From positions 1-8,116 of the forward strand of contig JAQTPU010000033.1 of the NCBI GenBank assembly GCA_028712575.1: a stretch of 8,116 nt of DNA. The letters are read 5' to 3'. Every line of letters begins with the position of its first letter. Position 1 is the first letter of the stretch. This document shows, one piece after another, positions 1-5,422 of the stretch. This stretch comes from Candidatus Iainarchaeum sp. (GTDB taxonomy: Archaea > Iainarchaeota > Iainarchaeia > Iainarchaeales > GCA-2688035). Position numbers and translations under genes: made by a program. Below the pieces are notes generated by a model, which saw nothing but the letters and a program-made list of their open reading frames with translations, was not told the origin of the DNA and made no database searches.

Positions 1-341
1 TGCGGAACAGGGGTAACATTCTCAATGCTTCTTATGAAAAGGCCGTTTCTTGTGAGGCTTCTGATTGCGGCTTCCGCTCCGGGCCCCGGAGTGTTCGACT
101 TGTTTCCGCCCTGGCCCCTCACTTTAACATCTATTTCGCGGATTTCACGTTCCCTTGCCTTTTCCGCGACTATTTCCGCAACTTTCATTGCGGCATAAGG
201 GCTTCCTTCCTTGTGCTGTGCCTTTACAACCATTCCGCCCGAGCATTTTGCAATTGTTTCAGCCCCGGTAACATCCGTGAGCAGGACAATTGTGTTGTTG
301 TGCGAAGCAAAAATATGGATTATTCCTTTTTTTACAGGCAT
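1..341 (-). CDS. rps11: Small ribosomal subunit protein uS11, N-terminal part (cut by window edge)
   Basis: uS11 lies on the small-subunit platform and contacts mRNA in the exit region. I translated this minus-strand frame by hand: it runs from an ATG at 341-339 through 113 sense codons to the left edge with no stop, so the 3' end lies outside the window. The protein begins MPVKKGIIHIFASHNNTIVL and continues with TDVTGAETIAKCSGGMVVKA. The family hallmark GGNKSNTPGPGAEAAIRSL follows, and then RSIENVTPVPH near the edge. The ATG overlaps the uS4 TAA by one base (TAATG), the same coupling as at uL18/uS5. Few residues should remain beyond the edge, judging from the usual length of about 130. Confidence 0.96.
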   Translation of the reverse strand, partial: MPVKKGIIHIFASHNNTIVLLTDVTGAETIAKCSGGMVVKAQHKEGSPYAAMKVAEIVAEKAREREIREIDVKVRGQGGNKSNTPGPGAEAAIRSLTRNGLFIRSIENVTPVP

Positions 342-1114
342 TAATCTTCCTCTCCTTTTTCATCCGGCTCTTCAACATCTGCTTCGGAATCGTCGGGGTT
401 TTTTTCCTCTTCTTCAGGCCCGCCCTCTTCTTTCTCTTCTTTTATTTCCTCTTCCATTGCCTCTTCTTCCTCTGCCTCAATGTCTTCGCCGGCTTCGGCT
501 GTTTTTTCCTCTATGGCTTCGCTTTCCTCTGCTATCTCTTCCGCGCCTTCCGGCTTTGCCGCATCAAAATCTTTTTTCAGCTTGTCCTTCCCGTCCGGGA
601 TTTTTTTGATTTCCTTTTTTTTCTTTTCCTGTATTATCGGTGCCTTTCCATAATAGCCGAGCTTGTCCTCTTCGTCTTTTTTTACAAGATATCCTGGGAC
701 AGTGACCTTTTTGCCCTTTATTGCAATATGGCCGTGCGTGATAAACTGCCTTGCCTGTTTTATGGTGCCCGCCAAACCATGCCTCCAGACAAGAGTTTCC
801 AGGCGCCTTTCAAGAATGCTTTCAGTCGAAATGCTCAAAACATCATCAATGCCTGCTTTCTCCCCGACAAGGCCGTATTTTGCAAGCGAATCCACAAGCT
901 CCTTTTCCCTTTTTTCGCGCTCTTCAAGCTCCATTGCAAGCAGTTTCCTCGCATCGTCCTTTTTCTTCCTCAAAAAGGTCTCTGTTTTCCAGAGCTCGCG
1001 CTTGTTTTTCAGGCCGAACCTGTTTTTTATTCCGCGTTCTTTTTCAATTCTGCCCTTGTCCCACCTTTTTTTAGGAGTGTCAAAAAGCCTTTTCCTTTTC
1101 TTTGTATCGCCCAT
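341..1114 (-). CDS. rps4: Small ribosomal subunit protein uS4, with long acidic C-terminal tail
   Basis: uS4 is a primary 16S rRNA-binding assembly protein at the mRNA entry site. The N-terminal part has the archaeal/eukaryotic pattern FDTPKKRWDKGRIEKE (11-26) and YGLVGEKAGIDDVLS (80-94). The S4 RNA-binding domain spans about 102-144, with ERRLETLVWRHGLAGTIKQA and RQFITHGHIAIKGKKVTVPGYLV. The conserved portion ends near residue 165. It is followed by a short basic linker (about 164-182) and then about 70 residues extremely rich in Glu, with Asp and Ala, giving 257 residues in place of the usual archaeal length of about 180. The frame is open to a single TAA with no sign of frameshift. The ATG is preceded by CGTG five bases away. 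Its stop overlaps the S11 start (TAATG). Confidence 0.95.
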   Translation of the reverse strand: MGDTKKRKRLFDTPKKRWDKGRIEKERGIKNRFGLKNKRELWKTETFLRKKKDDARKLLAMELEEREKREKELVDSLAKYGLVGEKAGIDDVLSISTESILERRLETLVWRHGLAGTIKQARQFITHGHIAIKGKKVTVPGYLVKKDEEDKLGYYGKAPIIQEKKKKEIKKIPDGKDKLKKDFDAAKPEGAEEIAEESEAIEEKTAEAGEDIEAEEEEAMEEEIKEEKEEGGPEEEEKNPDDSEADVEEPDEKGEED

Positions 1115-1131
1115 TCAATCACGTTTTAAAT

Positions 1132-1668
1132 TCACTTTTTTTTCTCTTCCTTTTTTGCCGGTGCTGGCCCGCCTTCTTTCTTTGCGGCAGGCGCTGCAGC
1201 TGCCTTTGCATCCTTCTTCTGCACTCCCACAACAGGCCCCTTGCCCCTGTGAGTGCTCTTTGTCCTCTGGCCCCTTACTGTCAGGCCCCAGCTCAATCTC
1301 AATCCCCTATAAGACTTTGTCTCGTTCATCCTCTGCACATCCCTTCTAAGGGCAAAATCAAGTTCGTTCATTACCTTGTGCGAATTTCCGCCTGTTTCAA
1401 AATCCTTTCTCCTGTTCAATGACCATGCGGGAATTCCGTGTTTCTCCGGGTTAAAAACAATCTCCTCCAATGCCCTGTCAAGGTTTTCGGGAAGGACGCC
1501 TATTTTTGATTCAAAAGGGATTTTTGTTTCCTTTTCAAAAGCAATTGCAATGTTCCTCGCCATCCTGTGGCTGATTCCCTTTATTCCAGTGAGAGCCATG
1601 CAAATCGGCAGGCTTCCGTTAAGGTCTTTTCCCGCAATCCTGACAATATACCTTGCTTCTTTTTCCAT
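1132..1668 (-). CDS. rps13: Small ribosomal subunit protein uS13, with Lys/Ala-rich tail
   Basis: uS13 sits in the small-subunit head and contacts the large subunit and tRNA. The protein is 178 residues. It begins with YIVRIAGKDLNGSLPICMALTGIKGIS (residues 7-33), which includes the helix-two-turns-helix region. The diagnostic C-terminal tail motif YRGLRLSWGLTVRGQRTKST (120-139) precedes RGKGPVVGVQKK. Residues from about 152 to the end are a low-complexity Lys/Ala/Pro/Glu extension beyond the conserved core. The ATG has AAGTG five bases upstream, formed by the end of the eL14 gene. The gap to S4 is 17 bases. Order S13-S4-S11 is the archaeal arrangement; bacteria have S13-S11-S4. Confidence 0.96.
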   Translation of the reverse strand: MEKEARYIVRIAGKDLNGSLPICMALTGIKGISHRMARNIAIAFEKETKIPFESKIGVLPENLDRALEEIVFNPEKHGIPAWSLNRRKDFETGGNSHKVMNELDFALRRDVQRMNETKSYRGLRLSWGLTVRGQRTKSTHRGKGPVVGVQKKDAKAAAAPAAKKEGGPAPAKKEEKKK

Positions 1669-1672
1669 GCTA

Positions 1673-1897
1673 TCACTTCAACAATTCGGCAATTTCTTTT
1701 TTTTCAGAATTTTTTTTAATCCCGATTTTCTGCGTTGTTGGAAACAGGTGCCGCAAATTGCACTTTCTCCTTTTTATTTTCGGACCGTCAATTATTGCAA
1801 ACTGGGATTTTGCGTCAAAATCGACAACAACAACCTTTGAGCCGGCTTCCCTGCCCCTTGTCTTTATGCAGACAGTTCCAACCTCTATTCCTGACAT
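1673..1897 (-). CDS. rpl14e: Large ribosomal subunit protein eL14
   Basis: eL14 is a small archaeal/eukaryotic large-subunit protein built around a KOW-type SH3 fold. The 74-residue product contains the expected IEVGTVCIKTRGREAGSKVVVV (residues 4-25), then FAIIDGP and the basic KIKRRKCNLRHLFPT segment with the conserved RHL.PT pattern. Archaeal members are about this size, so it appears complete despite its shortness. The ATG is preceded by AAGAGG, seven bases away. The TGA stop lies four bases before the S13 start. In many archaea cmk precedes and cbf5/truB follows this gene; neither is present here. Confidence 0.93.
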   Translation of the reverse strand: MSGIEVGTVCIKTRGREAGSKVVVVDFDAKSQFAIIDGPKIKRRKCNLRHLFPTTQKIGIKKNSEKKEIAELLK

Positions 1898-1898
1898 T

Positions 1899-2261
1899 TT
1901 AAAGCCTCTTCAAACTTGCCTCAATAAAGGGCCTGAACCTCAAATCAATATCGCCGATTTTTTTTCCCGCAATTATTTTTGCAGTTTCCTCTGCGGTAAC
2001 CGCCCTGCATTCAGTGCAGAGGACACCGCCGAAAGGCACGCTGGGCCGTTTCTGGGTTTTGCTTAGTTTCCCAACCCCTGATTTTGTGGCCCCGTGGGGC
2101 ACGCCTGCAAGCTGTTTTCCGCAGATGCTGCATTCCCTTTTTCCGGCCTTGCCCCTAACCAGCTTTATTTTCTGGCCGTGCATACGGCCCCTTTTCAGGT
2201 ACTTTTTCTTCGGATTATCTTGGGACAAAACCAAAACCTTAGGATTAATTTTCAAAACCAA
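1899..2261 (-). CDS. rpl34e: Large ribosomal subunit protein eL34 (start uncertain)
   Basis: eL34 is an archaeal/eukaryotic zinc-ribbon protein of the large subunit. The diagnostic features are two Cys pairs, CSIC (44-47) and CTEC (82-85), and the family block KLSKTQKRPSVPFGGVLC between them. The start is unresolved. TTG at 2261 directly follows the DUF106 stop and gives 120 residues. TTG at 2228 gives 109 and agrees roughly with where homologues begin. ATG at 2183 has AGGGG upstream and gives 94, but would remove the YLKRGR segment that aligns with the family N-terminus. None has a GGTG motif like its neighbours. The C-terminal stretch after the second Cys pair, about 35 residues, appears longer than in typical archaeal eL34. 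The TAA stop is one base from the eL14 start. Confidence 0.88.
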   Translation of the reverse strand: MVLKINPKVLVLSQDNPKKKYLKRGRMHGQKIKLVRGKAGKRECSICGKQLAGVPHGATKSGVGKLSKTQKRPSVPFGGVLCTECRAVTAEETAKIIAGKKIGDIDLRFRPFIEASLKRL

Positions 2262-2762
2262 TTATTTTGCAGGCACTGTGCCCTGCTTTGCCTTTGCAAG
2301 GTCAGCAGCCTTCAGGACAATGCTTATTATTATGCTGAAAATTATTGAACAATAAATATACCACCAGAGCCAGCTTATAGTCTGGGTTATTTCAAATGAA
2401 AAATTCCTGTGAATTACTGGCAGGGCAACAGGCGCTGTTATCATCACTCCGAGATAAAGCGCACCGACAATTGCGAACACAATCCAGAAAATCGGCAGTG
2501 AAATAAGCATGTGCTTCATGCTGCCTTTCATCTGTGCATTCATTGTCTGGAGCATTTCATTCTGGAGGCGCATGGCCTCTTTTTTCGACTGTTCATCCTG
2601 CTTTTTGAGCAATTCGTTGAGCCTTTTCTGCATTTGTTTTATTTGTTCCTGGCTCTCCTTCATTTTTTTCCTGTCCAAGAATTTTCTCTGCAGGATCTGC
2701 GAAACAATAGCCATTACAAAAGAAACAATTGCTATGTCAACAACAGGGGAAATCAATACCAT
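2262..2762 (-). CDS. DUF106/EMC3-like membrane insertase (archaeal YidC-like protein)
   Basis: This 166-residue membrane protein matches the DUF106 family, the archaeal members of the YidC/Oxa1/EMC3/TMCO1 superfamily, which help insert membrane proteins. It has the expected layout: a hydrophobic segment at about 5-25, a charged Gln/Lys/Glu-rich coiled coil at about 28-72 (RKKMKESQEQIKQMQKRLNE), a methionine-rich stretch at about 64-85, then two hydrophobic segments at about 86-110 and 129-150. The methionine-rich amphipathic part resembles substrate- or ribosome-facing regions of the family. Location beside secY is typical in archaea. The ATG start is preceded by GAGGGGG (2780-2774) and GGATG closer in. 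Its TAA directly abuts the proposed eL34 start. The family call is confident; the exact insertion mechanism is inferred from relatives. Confidence 0.88.
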   Translation of the reverse strand: MVLISPVVDIAIVSFVMAIVSQILQRKFLDRKKMKESQEQIKQMQKRLNELLKKQDEQSKKEAMRLQNEMLQTMNAQMKGSMKHMLISLPIFWIVFAIVGALYLGVMITAPVALPVIHRNFSFEITQTISWLWWYIYCSIIFSIIISIVLKAADLAKAKQGTVPAK

Positions 2763-2823
2763 AGAACATCCAACCCCCTCGATGCCCTATTGTTCTTTCC
2801 AGAATCGCTCACCAAAAAAGGGT

Positions 2824-2860
2824 TGAATAAGATATTTTTCCTAGCAAAACTATTTAAAGG
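2824..2860 (-). promoter_or_regulatory. Archaeal BRE/TATA promoter for the DUF106-eL34-eL14-S13-S4-S11 unit
   Basis: In the minus-strand sense the sequence CCTTTAAATAG begins at 2860, with TTTAAATA at 2858-2851 as the TATA box and the bases just upstream as a possible BRE. Archaeal transcription usually starts about 24-27 bases downstream of the TATA centre, which would place it near the A at 2828 or the A at 2824. That gives a leader of roughly 60-65 bases before the DUF106 ATG at 2762. It is the best promoter-like sequence I found in the window and it lies in the only sizeable gap. It would let the downstream genes be expressed separately from the L6-to-SecY genes. Confidence 0.6.
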
Positions 2861-2861
2861 C

Positions 2862-2880
2862 TTTTCTTTTGCAAAGAAAA
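2862..2880. repeat. Inverted repeat next to the DUF106 promoter (possible operator)
   Basis: The arms TTTTCTTT (2862-2869) and AAAGAAAA (2873-2880) are perfect 8-base reverse complements separated by TGC. The repeat ends two bases upstream, in the transcription sense, of the BRE/TATA box at 2860-2851. A site in this position could bind a transcription factor that helps or blocks recruitment of TBP/TFB. The arms are low-complexity, so chance formation is possible. Function is inferred only from location and symmetry. Confidence 0.45.
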
Positions 2881-2883
2881 CCC

Positions 2884-2908
2884 TGGAAAAGAAACTCTTG
2901 GAAAAGAA
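2884..2908. repeat. Two direct copies of TGGAAAAGAA, 15-base period
   Basis: The plus strand reads TGGAAAAGAA at 2884-2893 and again at 2899-2908, a 15-base spacing. The sequence just before the first copy (AAAGAAAACCC from 2873) is loosely similar. The copies lie upstream of the BRE/TATA box that faces the DUF106 gene. They may be regulator half-sites, or merely a product of the purine-rich composition here. Short repeats of this kind are weak evidence alone. Confidence 0.45.
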
Positions 2909-2917
2909 CCCTGCAAA

Positions 2918-2934
2918 CCTTGCAGTCTGCAAGG
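2918..2934. repeat. 17-base near-perfect palindrome in the secY-DUF106 gap
   Basis: The arms CCTTGCAG and CTGCAAGG are exact reverse complements around a single central T (position 2926). The unit TTGCAG recurs nearby: in the minus-strand sense it appears three times between about 2957 and 2911, giving overlapping alternative pairings such as CTGCAA/TTGCAG at 2911-2925. As RNA it could form a small stem-loop; as DNA it could be a dimer-binding site. It lies between the presumed secY terminator and the downstream promoter. No known element is recognised. Confidence 0.6.
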
Positions 2935-2962
2935 CCTCGCAAAGCTCTGCTCTGCAACGAAC

Positions 2963-2990
2963 CCCGAAAAAGAAACCGTTTATCAAAAAA
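2963..2990 (-). terminator. Probable oligo-T transcription terminator after secY
   Basis: In the minus-strand sense, a run of six T (2990-2985) begins 15 bases after the secY TAA. A TTTC and then a run of five T (2971-2967) follow within about 25 bases, the last followed by CGGGG. Archaeal RNA polymerases commonly terminate at such U-rich tracts without a strong hairpin. A new promoter-like sequence about 100 bases further on fits a transcript end here. This is inferred from composition and position only. Confidence 0.5.
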
Positions 2991-3004
2991 TCCACTTCCA
3001 ACTT

Positions 3005-4381
3005 TTATCCCTTGAACAATTTTCCAAGCAGGGGATGCATTGCAATCATCTGTTCCCTTGCCAGTTCCTCATATAACCTGTAAACAATGCCCACTGTCAG
3101 CAAAATTCCAGTCCCTGAAGAAATCCCCCCAAGAGACATGTCTCCGAATGCCGCAAGCAGTGCAACGAAAATACTGCCGAGTATTGTAATAGTGGGGATA
3201 TAACGCTCAAGCACCCGCTGGATTATTCTTTCATCCCTCCTGAAACCCGGAATATACATTCCGGAGCTCTGCAATTGCTTTGCAACAGCATCAGGACCCT
3301 GGCCCCCCATCTGAACCCAGAAAATCCCGAACACAATGCAGATAATTATGAAAACAACAACATACACAGCGGCCTGCAGAATCTGCGGAGTGAGCCCGCC
3401 CAAACCCGCAAGCCCCTGGCTCCCCACCTGCACAATTATTTCATAAAATAAATTGTACTGGCTTGTGGTCGCCCATTTTAATGCGCCCATTACAGGCCCG
3501 ATAAAGGGGATTTGTGCGGCCATGTCGGCCCATAAATGCAGGTTTGCAAACAATGCAGCCGCAAGTATTACAGGCATGTTTGAAACATAAAGAAGTTTCA
3601 CAGGGAACCTGCCTCCAGTCCCCTTCGCACCCATTGTAATGGGAATATTGACATGCATTCCTTCTGCGAACACGATTACAATGAAAATTATTATTGCGAC
3701 AACAATCGGCAGGAAGAGCAAAAAGTTGACTCCGGTGCTCATGCTTGCAATGAATTCAGCAATTATTCCACCGCTTGCAAGCTCCGGCCTTAACGGGTTT
3801 ATTATCGGAGGCCTTATTACCCTCCAGAAGAACTGCCCCGAAACCCCGCCCGCAATAAACAGCCCTATTCCAGAGCCGATTCCATACTTTGAAACAATCT
3901 CGTCAAGATAGAGAAGAATCAGGCTTCCGATGGCTACCTGGAGTATTATTATTCCCGCCATTCCGGGCAGCGGAAGAAGCATTCCCGAAAAAGTATAAAC
4001 AGCGCCCTCAAAAAAGCACAAAATTATTGCCAATAATTTCTGCACGCTCTGGAACTGCGCCCTTCCGCGCTGGCTGTGAAGGTCCAGATTAATCAGCCCG
4101 CTTCCAACTGCAAGCTGAAGAATGATTGAAGCAAGCACAATCGGGCCTATTCCCGCAGTAATCAGAGTCCCGACATCGCTTGCAAGCAGGGTTTGGAGTG
4201 CGCCAAGCCTGTCGCCTGCAGACTTGTCAAGGCCCCAGAGAGTGATGTTTCCAAGTGCAAAAAAAAGCACCAAAGCAAGCCCTGTCCACATCAATTTTTT
4301 CTGGAGAGTCGGCTTTGCAGCCGGGCTTTTTATTTCAGGCAGATATTTTGAAATGCTTTCAAGAGAATCAAGAAAACCCAT
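3005..4381 (-). CDS. secY: Protein translocase subunit SecY (Sec61 alpha homologue)
   Basis: SecY is the pore-forming subunit of the SecYE-beta channel, which moves unfolded proteins across the cytoplasmic membrane and releases membrane segments sideways into the lipid. The protein is 458 residues, a normal archaeal length, with about ten hydrophobic segments. Landmarks are the amphipathic N-terminus, TM1 (about 30-50), the plug/TM2 region with ITAGIGPIVLASIILQL (74-90), and YGIGSGIGLFIAGGV (166-180). Others are the cytoplasmic ribosome-contact loop MGAKGTGGRFPVKLLYVSNMP (250-270), QLQSSGMYIPGFRRDERI (369-386), and the C-terminal VYRLYEELAREQ. I chose the ATG at 4381 because GGTG lies five bases upstream. 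A TTG at 4396 would add five residues but would place this motif inside the gene. Its position after uL15 is the standard archaeal and bacterial arrangement. Confidence 0.97.
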   Translation of the reverse strand: MGFLDSLESISKYLPEIKSPAAKPTLQKKLMWTGLALVLFFALGNITLWGLDKSAGDRLGALQTLLASDVGTLITAGIGPIVLASIILQLAVGSGLINLDLHSQRGRAQFQSVQKLLAIILCFFEGAVYTFSGMLLPLPGMAGIIILQVAIGSLILLYLDEIVSKYGIGSGIGLFIAGGVSGQFFWRVIRPPIINPLRPELASGGIIAEFIASMSTGVNFLLFLPIVVAIIIFIVIVFAEGMHVNIPITMGAKGTGGRFPVKLLYVSNMPVILAAALFANLHLWADMAAQIPFIGPVMGALKWATTSQYNLFYEIIVQVGSQGLAGLGGLTPQILQAAVYVVVFIIICIVFGIFWVQMGGQGPDAVAKQLQSSGMYIPGFRRDERIIQRVLERYIPTITILGSIFVALLAAFGDMSLGGISSGTGILLTVGIVYRLYEELAREQMIAMHPLLGKLFKG

Positions 4382-4438
4382 TTTTGCACCCGGCAATTAA
4401 AATTGTTATTATGTTAATTGTTTTTTTTGTTTTTTAAC
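4382..4438 (-). promoter_or_regulatory. A/T-rich intergenic leader before secY, with ribosome binding site and weak inverted repeat
   Basis: These 57 bases between uL15 and secY form the second-largest gap in the cluster and are very A/T-rich. In the minus-strand sense they hold A-tracts near the uL15 stop, then a 7-base inverted repeat (CAATTAA at 4420-4414 and TTAATTG at 4400-4394, 13-base loop), then GGGTG with GGTG at 4390-4387, five bases before the secY ATG. The GGTG is a convincing ribosome binding site and decides the secY start. The inverted repeat could arise by chance in such A/T-rich sequence. I see no convincing BRE/TATA pair, so a separate secY promoter is possible but unsupported. 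Confidence 0.4.
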
Positions 4439-4936
4439 CTATTCTTCAGATGTTCCTTCCTCTGCTTCGAATTCAGCATCCTCTTCGCCCTCTCCCGGGC
4501 TTCCGGCGGCTTCGGAACTTTCAATTTTTCCGCCGGCTGCAAGGACCCTTTCAGATGCCTTTTTGCTCAATTTCAAATTTTTAATTACCAGTTTTTCCCT
4601 CAAAACATTTGCCTTTCCGAGAACCTTGTCAAAGCCAATTTTCCCGCCGTCAACAACAATTCCCGCGGGAGTTTTTTCCGCTTTTCCCTGTTCAATGAAG
4701 TTCGGCAGAAGCTGGACAAGCAAATCAAGGTTGATTGCCCTTGTTTCTTTCCCGGGAAGAAGCTTCGGCCTCTCTGTTCCAAAAGTGCCTGCATAAAGGT
4801 TAAATTTGTGCTTATGGCTTCCGGCGCGGCCCTTTCCGCCGCGATTTCCAGCTCCGCGCCTGTTCTTGCTGTTTCCGGCGCCATGAGTCCTGTGCCCAAG
4901 ATACCTGTTTTTGCGGTTTCTTTTTCTAACAGTCAT
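4439..4936 (-). CDS. rpl15: Large ribosomal subunit protein uL15, with acidic C-terminal tail
   Basis: uL15 is a large-subunit assembly protein that threads a glycine-rich basic N-terminus into 23S rRNA. That segment is clear: RKRNRKNRYLGHRTHGAG (residues 4-21) and RRGAGNRGGKGRAGSHKHKF (26-45). The globular C-terminal domain follows (INLDLLVQLL near 68-77, AGIVVDGGKIGFDKVLGKA near 91-109). Residues from about 138 to 165 form an acidic tail dominated by Glu, with Ser, Gly and Ala, which looks like a lineage-specific addition. There are two in-frame ATGs, at 4948 and 4936. I prefer 4936 because GGTGGG lies just upstream of it, while nothing similar precedes 4948. The longer form would add only four residues (MVGL). 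Confidence 0.95.
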   Translation of the reverse strand: MTVRKRNRKNRYLGHRTHGAGNSKNRRGAGNRGGKGRAGSHKHKFNLYAGTFGTERPKLLPGKETRAINLDLLVQLLPNFIEQGKAEKTPAGIVVDGGKIGFDKVLGKANVLREKLVIKNLKLSKKASERVLAAGGKIESSEAAGSPGEGEEDAEFEAEEGTSEE

Positions 4937-4954
4937 AAGTCCCACCATTTAATT

Positions 4955-5410
4955 TCAAATCATCCTGCAGATCAAATCATTGATGTCTGCAGCCCTGTAA
5001 CCCAGAGCCCCGCCGATTGCATACGGCTTTTTTATGCCTTTTCTGCCGAAGCCTTTTCTCGGAGGCCTAAGCCTGAAAACAGGCTTTATGCCGAGCTTTC
5101 TCAATTCAATTTTTCCATCCGCAACCTCTTTCAAAAAATCCTTCCAGGTTCCAAGTTTTTTTTCCTTCAAAAAAGCGTCTGTAACAGGCTTGTCGCCGGA
5201 AATCCTTGCCCTCTTCCTTAGCAGTTTTTCCAGCATTGAATCATCAATATCCCCCCAGGTAATAAAACCCTCGGCTTTTTTCAGCATTGGCAGGTCCCTC
5301 TGCCTTACAAGGACAAGCTGGTTCACAGTTGAAAGGCACAAGTACTCAAGCGTCTTCTTCAACTGCGGCTTCATTTTTATTCCGCCCCTAACCCTCACAG
5401 CAGCAAACAT
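4955..5410 (-). CDS. rpl30: Large ribosomal subunit protein uL30
   Basis: uL30 is a large-subunit protein. This 151-residue form has the long archaeal architecture, related to eukaryotic RPL7, rather than the roughly 60-residue bacterial one. The N-terminal ferredoxin-like L30 core is visible as FAAVRVRGGIKMKPQLKKTL (residues 2-21) and LVLVRQRD. The archaeal extension contains GFITWGDID (about 48-56), a lysine-rich helical middle, and a C-terminal FRLRPPRKGFGRKGIKKPY block. The ATG start has AAGGTGG upstream, with GGTG eight bases from the ATG, slightly wider than at neighbouring genes. The gap to the uS5 stop is 12 bases. The TGA stop is 18 bases before the preferred uL15 start. Confidence 0.95.
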   Translation of the reverse strand: MFAAVRVRGGIKMKPQLKKTLEYLCLSTVNQLVLVRQRDLPMLKKAEGFITWGDIDDSMLEKLLRKRARISGDKPVTDAFLKEKKLGTWKDFLKEVADGKIELRKLGIKPVFRLRPPRKGFGRKGIKKPYAIGGALGYRAADINDLICRMI

Positions 5411-5422
5411 TTTCCATCCACC

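Noticed and set aside
290..1129. Long plus-strand open frames opposite S4, including a 279-codon Phe/Leu-rich one that resembles a membrane protein
   Set aside because: They are antisense shadows. The Glu/Lys-rich S4 tail has GAA/GAG/AAG codons that read as Phe/Leu/Ser on the other strand and contain few stops. The minus-strand frame has clear S4 homology.
2753..3001. An 82-codon minus-strand open frame filling the secY-DUF106 gap, starting at TTG 3001
   Set aside because: It begins with TTG without a GGTG-type ribosome binding site, runs through the oligo-T tracts, palindrome, repeats and TATA box, overlaps the DUF106 start, and encodes a Phe-rich sequence resembling no family I recognise. 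It is better explained as non-coding regulatory DNA. Conservation with synonymous-biased changes in relatives would reopen the question.
4382..4396. TTG at 4396 as the SecY start, adding five residues (MPGAK)
   Set aside because: The GGTG at 4390-4387 would then lie inside the coding region, whereas it sits at the standard five-base distance from the ATG at 4381.
4418..5221. A 267-codon plus-strand open frame opposite L15 and L30
   Set aside because: It spans two recognised minus-strand genes and their junction, has no recognisable domain, and is explained by the pyrimidine-rich strand composition.
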